Origin: an uncultured Eubacteriales bacterium
GTDB lineage: Bacteria; Bacillota; Clostridia; Oscillospirales; Acutalibacteraceae
Assembly (NCBI GenBank): GCA_910577755.1
Contig: CAJTNL010000016.1
Span: 1-38,806 of the forward strand
Length of the DNA: 38,806 bases
Direction: 5' to 3'
Part shown: piece after piece, positions 32,472 through 38,806 of the stretch
Numbering within the stretch: position 1 is the first letter of the stretch
Layout of the letters: each line of letters opens with the position of its first letter
Translations under genes and position numbers: made by a program
The notes under the pieces: generated by a model
What the model saw: only the letters and a program-made list of their open reading frames with translations
Databases searched by the model: none
Told to the model about the DNA's origin: nothing

Positions 32472-33086
32472 ATGCAAAAAAAACATATCAAAACGGCGGT
32501 TTGTTCAGTGGGTATCTGTATCATCCTTTCTACTCTTTTTACAGGATGCGCAGCCAATCGAGCGACGAATACAGAGCTTAATACAGAAATTAATTTAGAA
32601 GATTTTGTATCCTCAGGTTATCGTGAGTATGCCGACCCTGCCGATTTAGAAAATTTTGATCCCGATAATTTTATGGGAAAAAATCTTGATTTGCTGACAG
32701 AGGAAGAAAAAGAACGCTTAAATGAGTTAATGGCAGAAGAAAATCGCAAAACAGATGAAGCGCGTATGAAAAAATATAAGCATTTCTATGGGGATTCAGA
32801 CAATTATGCGCTTGTAGACCCCATGGATAGAACAGAAGCTGTAAGGGCTCACGGAGAGTTTATAGACCCGGAAAAGGCCTTTGAGCAGTCTTTGATTGAT
32901 TATCAAGATGCCTATGAACATGTGGGCAGACAGTTTAATTTAAGAGTACCGAAAAAAGATGATTTAGATGCAATCAGGGAGTTTGCTCATTTTTGCTCTC
33001 AGGCAACATCGGAGGATCATGAATTATGGATTAAATGCTCGGATTTAGGTGCTCTTCTAAGGACGTATAGACGCAGTTATATATGA
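32472..33086 (+). CDS. Lipoprotein, tandem copy 2, intact
   Basis: 204-aa predicted lipoprotein. ATG 32472 follows GAGGAG; codons 2-4 use eight consecutive A's in frame (MQKKHIK), then a hydrophobic stretch and lipobox LFTGC with Cys26. The mature domain is acidic with LTEEEKERLNELMAEENRK forming a likely helix, DSDNYALVDPMD, and a conserved C-terminus ending TYRRSY. I do not recognise a family. Position after the exported amidase suggests a shared extracytoplasmic role, for example regulation or anchoring of wall-active enzymes; that is speculation from context only. A terminator follows. Confidence 0.8.
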   Translation: MQKKHIKTAVCSVGICIILSTLFTGCAANRATNTELNTEINLEDFVSSGYREYADPADLENFDPDNFMGKNLDLLTEEEKERLNELMAEENRKTDEARMKKYKHFYGDSDNYALVDPMDRTEAVRAHGEFIDPEKAFEQSLIDYQDAYEHVGRQFNLRVPKKDDLDAIREFAHFCSQATSEDHELWIKCSDLGALLRTYRRSYI

Positions 33087-33138
33087 TGAGGCTGTAAATC
33101 TTCAGAACTCTTTTATATTAGCAGATTGATTACGATAT

Positions 33139-33175
33139 AAAAAGGAACGTATAACTTTCATACGTTCCTTTTTAT
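33139..33175 (+). terminator. Intrinsic terminator after lipoprotein copy 2
   Basis: 14-bp perfect stem (33139-33152 with 33160-33173) with A-run and T-run flanks, so it may work in both directions. The remainder of the 356-bp gap to amtB (33176-33340) has no recognisable gene; a 6-bp hairpin near 33286 is the only other structure seen. Confidence 0.88.
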
Positions 33176-33340
33176 TATTACCGCATTTATCATTGCAAAA
33201 TGAAATGCTAACGCAGATAAGCGTCATACTTGTATAGTATATGGATATTTATGTTTATGGGTTTATCATATTGTATGAATGACAAGATAGGAATTATCCT
33301 ATTTTAGGAACGTTTAATTGAATATGCTGCAAATTATATA

Positions 33341-33384
33341 TAAAAAGGGGAAAGCGATTTATCTTAAGATAAATTGCTTTCCCC
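33341..33384 (-). terminator. Intrinsic terminator of amtB
   Basis: Inverted repeat 33347-33384 of 19 + 19 nt with one G-T pair and no separate loop. On the minus strand it is followed by TTTTTA. Confidence 0.88.
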
Positions 33385-33442
33385 AAGCGATAAAGTTGCT
33401 CGTCACCCTATCGAACAACCGCACGCAAATTTACAAAAAAGA

Positions 33443-34756
33443 TTAGTCTTCTTTTTCGTCTTTAATAGGAGTTTGCTCGAATGTTGTAACAGGAGCAAAT
33501 TTTTCCTCCAACGGATCAATTTGAATTTGCATAAATTCTTGATAAGAAGTCTCAACCAGTTTGAAATCTGCACGATCAAGACCGGCAATTTCTTCTTCTT
33601 TGTGAGCGCGCAGACCGATTGTGTATTTCAATACGAAGAACACAATTGCCATAACAGCGCCGCCCCATGCCAACATAGAAACTACACCCAAGCATTGGAT
33701 GCCGAAGCCGTACCAGCCATGGCCATAGAATACGCCCATTTCGGTAGAGAACAGACCGGTTAAAATAGTGCCGACCGCACCGCAGAAGCAGTGTAGACCA
33801 ACCGCACCAACCGGGTCATCAACTTTAAATACTTTGTCAACCAATTCAATACCGAATACCATTACAAAGGATGCAATGACACCGATACAGAAAGCGCCCC
33901 AAGGCTCAATTTGGTCACAGCCAGCTGTAATAGCTACCAGACCTGCTAAAGGTGCGTTTAACATCATGGCAACGTTTGGTTTTCTGTATTTGATCCAAGT
34001 AATCGCCAAAACTGTTACAGTAGAAGCTGCTGCTGCGATGTTAGACGATAGGAATACATTAGATGCGGTTACCATGTCTGCACCTGTGGTTGTGATAGTG
34101 GAACATGCATTAAAGGCAAACCAACCAAACCATAGTACAAATGTACCCATACCGGCCAGTGTTAGGGAGTGAGCAGGCATTTCTCTGGATTTGCCGTTTT
34201 TATCGTACTTGCCGATACGGGGACCAAGAATAGCAGCGCCCACAAGAGCGATAATGCCACCAAGACCGTGAACGGATGCAGAACCAGCAAAATCGTGGAA
34301 GCCCAAGTCTGCCAACCAACCGCCTCCCCATGCCCAGTGACCGGCAACAGGATATACAAAACCACTGATGATGGTACTGTAAATGAGGAATGATTTGAAG
34401 CTAACTCTTTCCAGCATAGCTCCGGAAACAACCGCTGCGGTTGTAGCGCAGATAGCGCCGTGGAACATAACGTTTGCATAGCTAGGAATTGTTGGATTGA
34501 TATGCGGATAACTGTTCATAGCTACAAAGTTAAACTCACCAATAAACGGATTACTGTTACCGAACATTATGCCATAACCAAATGCCCAGAATACAAGGGA
34601 TGCAATTGCAAAGTCCAATAAGTTGTCAATCCAAGCTGTGCTTGAGTTTTTAACTCTTGAGAAACCGGTTTCAAGCAATGCGAAACCACTGTGCATAAAG
34701 AAAATGAACATGGTTCCAAACAGAACCCACATGGTATCTGTTGCTACAATATTCAT
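33443..34756 (-). CDS. amtB: Ammonium transporter
   Basis: 437-aa Amt/Rh-family channel that takes up ammonium across the cytoplasmic membrane. About eleven hydrophobic helices; FFMHSGFALLETGF in the first helix and the pore twin histidines in GSASVHGLGG and GAVGLHCFCGA identify the family. The C-terminal tail (about residues 385-437) is hydrophilic and longer than the minimal cytosolic tail. No GlnK/GlnB gene is next to it. It follows the glutamine synthetase gene on the same strand with its own promoter, so uptake and assimilation of ammonium are neighbours. Confidence 0.96.
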   Translation of the reverse strand: MNIVATDTMWVLFGTMFIFFMHSGFALLETGFSRVKNSSTAWIDNLLDFAIASLVFWAFGYGIMFGNSNPFIGEFNFVAMNSYPHINPTIPSYANVMFHGAICATTAAVVSGAMLERVSFKSFLIYSTIISGFVYPVAGHWAWGGGWLADLGFHDFAGSASVHGLGGIIALVGAAILGPRIGKYDKNGKSREMPAHSLTLAGMGTFVLWFGWFAFNACSTITTTGADMVTASNVFLSSNIAAAASTVTVLAITWIKYRKPNVAMMLNAPLAGLVAITAGCDQIEPWGAFCIGVIASFVMVFGIELVDKVFKVDDPVGAVGLHCFCGAVGTILTGLFSTEMGVFYGHGWYGFGIQCLGVVSMLAWGGAVMAIVFFVLKYTIGLRAHKEEEIAGLDRADFKLVETSYQEFMQIQIDPLEEKFAPVTTFEQTPIKDEKED

Positions 34757-34805
34757 AGTTTTCTACCTCCAAACAAAATTATGTCATTCATTTGTCCATA
34801 AATGT

Positions 34806-34833
34806 ATTATAGTACATTCAGTCGCAAAGACAA
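34806..34833 (-). promoter_or_regulatory. Putative sigma-A promoter of amtB
   Basis: Minus strand: TTGTCT (34828-34833), 16-nt spacer, TATAAT (34806-34811), 50 nt before ATG 34756, in the short gap after glnN. Confidence 0.6.
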
Positions 34834-34838
34834 ATAAA

Positions 34839-36935
34839 TTACTTAACGCTAAATAATAGTTTTCCATATGATGGGTATGGCCAGTATTTGTCTCCCATCA
34901 TACCTTCAAGTGTGTCTGCAATGGAGCGGGTTGCTTCCATTTGCGAGAAAACAGCATTTCTATAAGCGTTTGCCGCGTCCTTCACATTGGTAATCTTTGC
35001 GGCCGTTTCTACGTTTTCTTCCAGTGTTTTACAGTTCTGAAACAAACCGTAGGAAAGGTCGGAAAGATTTTCGAGCAGGGTTTCTTCCAGCTGACAATTT
35101 AAATTCATATTTAACTGTTTTTTTGCTAACGCAGCCTGACTTAAATCTTTTATATATGCGTTGACTGCCGGAATAATATCCCTCTTAACCATGTCAATCA
35201 TAGTTAAAGCTTCTATGTGAATCTGTTTGAAGTAGTTCTCGAGGGTGATTTCATAACGAGAACGTGTCTCCATTTCAGAAAGGACACCGTGTTTCTTAAA
35301 AAGCGCAATGTTTTGACTGCTGATATAGCAAGGCGCTGCATCAGCTACGGAAGGCAAGTTGAGCAGACCACGCTTTTGAGCTTCCTGTACCCATTCTTCC
35401 GAATAGTTATTGCCGTTAAATATAATGCGCTTGTGATTTTTTATCGTGCGGCGCACCAAATCTTTCAGTGCAGCCTTAAAATCAGCCGCCTGCTCCAATT
35501 CATTTGCAAATTCATACAGTACATCGCCGATTGCGGTGTTGAGCATGAAGTTTGTGCAGGCGATAGATGCAGAAGAGCCTAACATTCTAAACTCAAATTT
35601 GTTGCCGGTAAAAGCAAATGGTGAGGTTCTGTTTCTGTCTGTTGCATCTTTTGTAAAGCGTGGAAGTCCGTCTACACCTACTTCCATATAAGAGGTTTCT
35701 TTCGCTTTATATATACTGCAATCTTCAATACATTGTAAAATATCAGTAAGTTCGTCGCCTAAGAAAATCGAAATAATTGCCGGCGGCGCTTCATAAGAGC
35801 CTAAGCGATGATCATTTCCTGCGGATGCTGCAGAAAGGCGCAACAAATCTTGATGTTCATCAACTGCTTTTATAATGGCAACCAGAAACAATAAAAACTG
35901 CGCGTTATCACGCGGAGACTCTCCAGGCTCCAGTAGATTAACGCCTGTATCGGTTGCTATAGACCAATTGTTATGTTTACCGCTGCCGTTGACACCGGCA
36001 AAAGGTTTTTCGTGTAACAGACATGCAAGGTTATGGTTGGCGGCAACTCGCTTCATAACCTCCATAATCAATTGATTATGGTCGGTTGCAACATTACTGG
36101 TTGTGAATAGCGGAGCCATTTCATGCTGACCGGGAGCGGCTTCATTATGTTTTGTTTTTGATAAAATTCCCAATTTCCATAGTTCTTGATCCAACTCTTT
36201 CATATAAGCTGAAACTCTGGGTTTAATTACGCCGAAATAATGATCCTCTAGCTCTTGTCCTTTAGGTGGTCGTGCACCAATTAAGGTTCTGCCGGTGTAC
36301 AGCAGATCCTTTCTTTGATGATACAAAGCTTTATCAATCAAAAAATATTCCTGTTCGGCGCCCACGGTTGTTAACACATGTTTTGCTCCAGTGGGATTTC
36401 CGAATAGCTTTAAAATACGCATTGCCTGTTTATCAATAACATCCATGGAACGAAGTAAAGGGGTTTTTTTATCTAACGCTTCACCGCCGTAAGAGCAAAA
36501 TGCTGTGGGAATACAAAGCGATCCATCTTTAATAAAGGCATTTGATGTAGGGTCCCATGCGGTATAGCCTCTGGCTTCAAAGGTTGCCCGCAGTCCTCCT
36601 GATGGAAAACTGGAAGCATCCGGTTCACCTTTAATCAATTCCTTTCCAGAAAACTCCATAATTACTTTACTGTCATCCAGTGGTGTTATGAAGCTGTCAT
36701 GCTTTTCTGCAGTAATACCCGTCATGGGTTGAAACCAGTGAGTATAATGAGTAGCTCCGTGTTCCAGCGCCCAGTTCTTCATTGCATTCGCTACTGAGTT
36801 GGCTACATGGATATCAAGGGGCGAACCGTCCTCACGAGTCTTTTTTAAAGACCGATAAATCTCTTTTGGCAGCTTTGCCCTCATAATGGCGTCATTAAAA
36901 ACCAGCGTGCCGAAGATTTCAGGAACATTACACAT
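34839..36935 (-). CDS. glnN: Glutamine synthetase type III
   Basis: 698-aa type III glutamine synthetase, which condenses glutamate and ammonia with ATP; the active enzyme is a double-ring oligomer. Family hallmarks: N-terminal VPEIFGTLVFND, FQPMTG-TAEKHDSF, GTEQ-like VGAEQEYFLID, NEAAPGQHEMAPLF, and VNGSGKHNNWSI for substrate binding, with ATDRNRTSPFAFTGNKFEFR further on. Size (about 700 aa) separates it from type I (about 440). I choose ATG 36935, preceded by GAGGTGA; the longer frame from 36992 would cover the leader. Regulation is suggested by a leader terminator hairpin upstream. AmtB follows. Confidence 0.96.
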   Translation of the reverse strand: MCNVPEIFGTLVFNDAIMRAKLPKEIYRSLKKTREDGSPLDIHVANSVANAMKNWALEHGATHYTHWFQPMTGITAEKHDSFITPLDDSKVIMEFSGKELIKGEPDASSFPSGGLRATFEARGYTAWDPTSNAFIKDGSLCIPTAFCSYGGEALDKKTPLLRSMDVIDKQAMRILKLFGNPTGAKHVLTTVGAEQEYFLIDKALYHQRKDLLYTGRTLIGARPPKGQELEDHYFGVIKPRVSAYMKELDQELWKLGILSKTKHNEAAPGQHEMAPLFTTSNVATDHNQLIMEVMKRVAANHNLACLLHEKPFAGVNGSGKHNNWSIATDTGVNLLEPGESPRDNAQFLLFLVAIIKAVDEHQDLLRLSAASAGNDHRLGSYEAPPAIISIFLGDELTDILQCIEDCSIYKAKETSYMEVGVDGLPRFTKDATDRNRTSPFAFTGNKFEFRMLGSSASIACTNFMLNTAIGDVLYEFANELEQAADFKAALKDLVRRTIKNHKRIIFNGNNYSEEWVQEAQKRGLLNLPSVADAAPCYISSQNIALFKKHGVLSEMETRSRYEITLENYFKQIHIEALTMIDMVKRDIIPAVNAYIKDLSQAALAKKQLNMNLNCQLEETLLENLSDLSYGLFQNCKTLEENVETAAKITNVKDAANAYRNAVFSQMEATRSIADTLEGMMGDKYWPYPSYGKLLFSVK

Positions 36936-37006
36936 AGATTTCACCTCGTGGTTAAGAGTCAACAAGTTAACTCCATTCACTCCTTTCTGCAAGATACATT
37001 ATAACC

Positions 37007-37046
37007 AAAAAAGAGCACTATAGTGTCTATTTACTACAGAACTCTT
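37007..37046 (-). terminator. Leader terminator (possible attenuator) of glnN
   Basis: Minus strand: AAGAGT...GCTCTT plus a 7-bp inner stem CTGTAGT/ACTATAG with an 8-nt loop (37011-37046), followed by a T-run (37007-37012). It lies about 10 nt after the predicted transcription start and some 70 nt before the start codon, so reading through it would be needed to express glnN. I could not draw the double hexaloop of ANTAR-controlled leaders. An imperfect repeat GAGTTAAC-TT-GTTGACTC is also present nearer the start codon. Confidence 0.6.
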
Positions 37047-37063
37047 ACCTGCTTATGCGTTTT

Positions 37064-37092
37064 ATTATATGATACACACGCAAGAAAGTCAA
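37064..37092 (-). promoter_or_regulatory. Strong sigma-A promoter of glnN
   Basis: Minus strand: TTGACT (37087-37092), 17-nt spacer, consensus TATAAT (37064-37069). The rest of the 408-bp gap toward the next plus-strand gene (37093-37343) shows only weak promoter-like words such as TTGACC near 37194 and TAAAAT near 37308. Confidence 0.8.
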
Positions 37093-37349
37093 TGGTTTTG
37101 CTAATACTTGAATATGCGGCCAATGATATAAAATGATACTTATTTTTGTAGAAATATACCAAAACAGTGTTTTCTATATGGTGTGATTTGTATTGACCTA
37201 ATTATGTAAGAGAAATTATATCACGATATTTGTGCAGAGCGAAGCGTATACCACTGCTTATTGTGAATATTTTCCATGTCTGTACTTTCAGCGAAAAAAG
37301 GTATGATAAAATATAAAAACAATTTGTTCTATATAAAGGAAGGATGCGT

Positions 37350-38396
37350 GTGAAAAGATTTGTTGCCATTTTGTGTACCTGTTTAATACTGCTGATTACA
37401 ATGGAAAGCGGATGGAGTGTGTCTGCACAGATATCAGAGGAATCTTTTAGGTTTGTAATGTCTACAGAAGAAGCATATGAAAATGACGAGGTACGTATTT
37501 CTATTTTGGCAAACGATGTGCAGATGAAAGAAAATATAGCAGGCTTTCGTTTAGCAATACAGTTTGATTCTACAAAATTAACGTTTAAAAGAGCAGATAC
37601 TTCATCGCAGATTCAAAATGGGACGTTTCGGTATCATGTAGAAGGGGACGACATGACAGGTATTTATGTCTGTAATGGAATATCTGCGCCTAAACTAACG
37701 GGTGAATGTATCACGGTGGTTTTTCAGGTTAATGATGGCTCCGTTTTAGGGGAGACCTCGTTATCTGCACAAATAGATCAGATGGTTGATTGGAATGCAG
37801 AACAAATGCCATCTGTTTCAAGTGTTACGTCGGTTGTCACGCTGCTCCCCCAATTTACACAGGAAGCAATCTTAACCACATTGATTCCGGATCATGGAGA
37901 ACTGGATCCTGCATTTGATCCATACATTCAGGAGTATACATTAAATGTAAACCCAGAGGTTACTCAGGTTTTGTTTGAGTTGAAAGCCGCTGATGGAGGT
38001 ACAGCACGGGTAAACCGAAAAAATTTAGGTGCACGTGGATCGATGACCCAGTTTGTCGTAACGGTAACATCAGAAGACAAAAAGAGTAAATCGCAATATG
38101 TTATCAATGTAAATCGTGGAAAGGTAATTGAAACAAATGGAACAAGTTCAGGGAAAAGCAGTACATCACGCAATTCCGGGAACTCTGGTTCTACCCGCAA
38201 AAGTGGAGAAGTCTCACAAATAGATGGTGTGCTTGATACAGGTGCAGAAACCATTTTCTACGGAGACAGGAATCTTTATGTTATTGGGAGTCAGATGTCT
38301 GCTTACGTGACATATATCATACTAGGTGGAACTATAGGTATTTTGCTTATCTGTATGGTTGTTATTGCTGTTATAGCCCGTAAAAAAAGAAAATAA
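37350..38396 (+). CDS. Surface protein with cohesin-like and cadherin-like domains, C-terminal anchor
   Basis: 348-aa exported protein. Signal peptide about residues 1-26; a cohesin-type beta-sandwich follows (about 30-160: VRISILANDV, AGFRLAIQFDSTKLTF, GECITVVFQV). Next is a cadherin-like beta-sandwich repeat (about 170-255: LIPDHGELDPAFDPYIQEYTLNV and YVINVNRG), then a Ser/Gly/Asn-rich linker and one membrane helix (about 318-342) with a KKRK stop-transfer tail. Cohesin domains bind dockerins in cellulosomes, but isolated ones also occur in other surface proteins, and no dockerin is seen here. GTG 37350 suits the AAGGA spacing; ATG 37344 nearly abuts it. It is a single gene between glnN and the tRNA. 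Confidence 0.8.
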   Translation: MKRFVAILCTCLILLITMESGWSVSAQISEESFRFVMSTEEAYENDEVRISILANDVQMKENIAGFRLAIQFDSTKLTFKRADTSSQIQNGTFRYHVEGDDMTGIYVCNGISAPKLTGECITVVFQVNDGSVLGETSLSAQIDQMVDWNAEQMPSVSSVTSVVTLLPQFTQEAILTTLIPDHGELDPAFDPYIQEYTLNVNPEVTQVLFELKAADGGTARVNRKNLGARGSMTQFVVTVTSEDKKSKSQYVINVNRGKVIETNGTSSGKSSTSRNSGNSGSTRKSGEVSQIDGVLDTGAETIFYGDRNLYVIGSQMSAYVTYIILGGTIGILLICMVVIAVIARKKRK

Positions 38397-38456
38397 TAAT
38401 GGAGATTGTAAAATTCTATTTCAATTTATTTTTTATATAAAGTGAAAAGATTTCTA

Positions 38457-38485
38457 TTGACTTTTGTATTTATTTATGATATAGT
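38457..38485 (+). promoter_or_regulatory. Promoter of tRNA-fMet
   Basis: TTGACT (38457-38462), 17-nt spacer, TATAGT (38480-38485), about 37 nt before the mature tRNA. Confidence 0.75.
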
Positions 38486-38521
38486 ATTAGTTGTACAAAA
38501 GGAAAAAGTGCAATTTTATAT

Positions 38522-38598
<77 letters not shown>

Positions 38599-38607
38599 AA
38601 CAAGCGT

Positions 38608-38704
38608 TGATAAGTTCAAGTTTTTGAGCTTATCATAGCATAAAGGAATCAAAAGAAAAGTTGATTGCTTTATGCTGTGATAAGCATTTGTTTTCCTTAT
38701 CACA
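38608..38704. repeat. Three consecutive hairpins after tRNA-fMet
   Basis: Stem 1: 38608-38619 with 38624-38635 (12 bp, one wobble). Stem 2: 38637-38652 with 38661-38676 (16 nt arms, one mismatch). Stem 3: 38676-38684 with 38696-38704 (9 bp). The words TGATAAG and CTTATCA recur in stems 1 and 3, so arms of different stems could also pair. None has a clean T-run. They may combine tRNA 3' processing and termination, or be a remnant of a palindromic repeat element. No gene is evident in the remaining 100 bp of the window. Confidence 0.5.
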
Positions 38705-38806
38705 GTCTAACGCTGCTCTAATGATATGCAGCTCGGTTGTACACTCTTCTACAAGGAAAATCCGACGAAATCACGCTCATACCTCACCATGGCACTCAAC
38801 CGGGCC

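Larger units (their letters stand above)
31728..33086 (+). repeat. Tandem duplication, unit about 704 bp
   Basis: The segment 31728-32381 recurs at 32432-33086. The copied unit starts inside the 3' end of the amidase gene: ACGTGT-TGGACG-GATAACAAT is found at 31728 and again at 32432, including a relic of its stop codon. It then covers the complete lipoprotein gene. Differences are scattered substitutions plus the one-A indel after the start codon, so the duplication is recent but not fresh. Confidence 0.85.

Noticed and set aside
36992..37006. TATAAT on the minus strand near 37000 as a second glnN promoter
   Set aside because: No -35 element at 16-18 nt; the nearest TAGACA is about 20 nt away. 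The upstream promoter with exact consensus and 17-nt spacing is much better.
38749..38806. Minus-strand open stretch of 18 codons ending at 38749, running off the window
   Set aside because: Reads ARLSAMVRYERDFVGFSL and then stops. It could be the C-terminus of a neighbouring gene, but it is too short to support a call.

Overview
The window is low-GC chromosomal DNA from an endospore-forming Gram-positive anaerobe, most likely class Clostridia and perhaps the Oscillospiraceae/Ruminococcaceae. The evidence is a SpoIIID sporulation regulator, a class A RNase P RNA, a type III glutamine synthetase, an L10-leader-controlled rplJL operon, Firmicutes-style intrinsic terminators, TTG starts with strong Shine-Dalgarno sequences, and ddl-murI-DUF1934-argS gene order. 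The genus assignment is inference. No transposase, prophage, CRISPR array or rRNA gene was found.

Layout. (1) 1-770: spoIIID with a sigma-E-like promoter. (2) 768-9800: a glycan assembly locus. A membrane-anchored GtrB/DPM1-like transferase is divergent from glf (UDP-galactopyranose mutase), two family 2 transferases, a GT4 enzyme, a Wzy-like polymerase/ligase and a duplicated pair of family 2 transferases. The product is probably a galactofuranose-containing surface polysaccharide. (3) 9900-12200: two paralogous lipoproteins, each with its own promoter and terminator, then a decayed membrane-protein remnant and a perfect bidirectional terminator. (4) 17574-12213 (minus): ddl, murI, DUF1934, argS and a short homocysteine-methyltransferase-like gene. 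(5) 17900-19700: a frameshifted XRE regulator, an AbrB-type regulator with a zinc ribbon, and an unrecognised 266-aa protein. (6) 19786-23400: rpmG-secE-nusG-rplK-rplA, then rplJ-rplL from its own promoter behind an L10 leader with a visible terminator/antiterminator. rplL is followed by a terminator rather than rpoB. (7) 23548-23688: a 46-codon gene encoding a double-glycine-leader, bacteriocin-like peptide. (8) 28215-23863 (minus): sbcD and sbcC. (9) 28431-30244: a DacF-type D,D-carboxypeptidase and rnpB. (10) 30485-33175: a secreted Amidase_6-type protein and two tandemly duplicated lipoproteins. (11) 36935-33443 (minus): glnN (GSIII) with a leader terminator hairpin, and amtB for ammonium uptake. 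(12) 37350-38598: a membrane-anchored cohesin-like/cadherin-like surface protein and initiator tRNA-Met, then nested hairpins.

The most unusual signal is a recurring one. Three non-essential genes (the XRE regulator, the secreted amidase and the first lipoprotein copy) are each out of frame by exactly one A in an adenine run just after the start codon. The second lipoprotein copy has the longer, in-frame run. Homopolymer runs of similar length in neighbouring essential genes are intact. This could be contingency-style slippage, transcriptional slippage, simple decay or sequencing error. The second notable item is the small GG-leader peptide gene between the ribosomal operon and sbcC.
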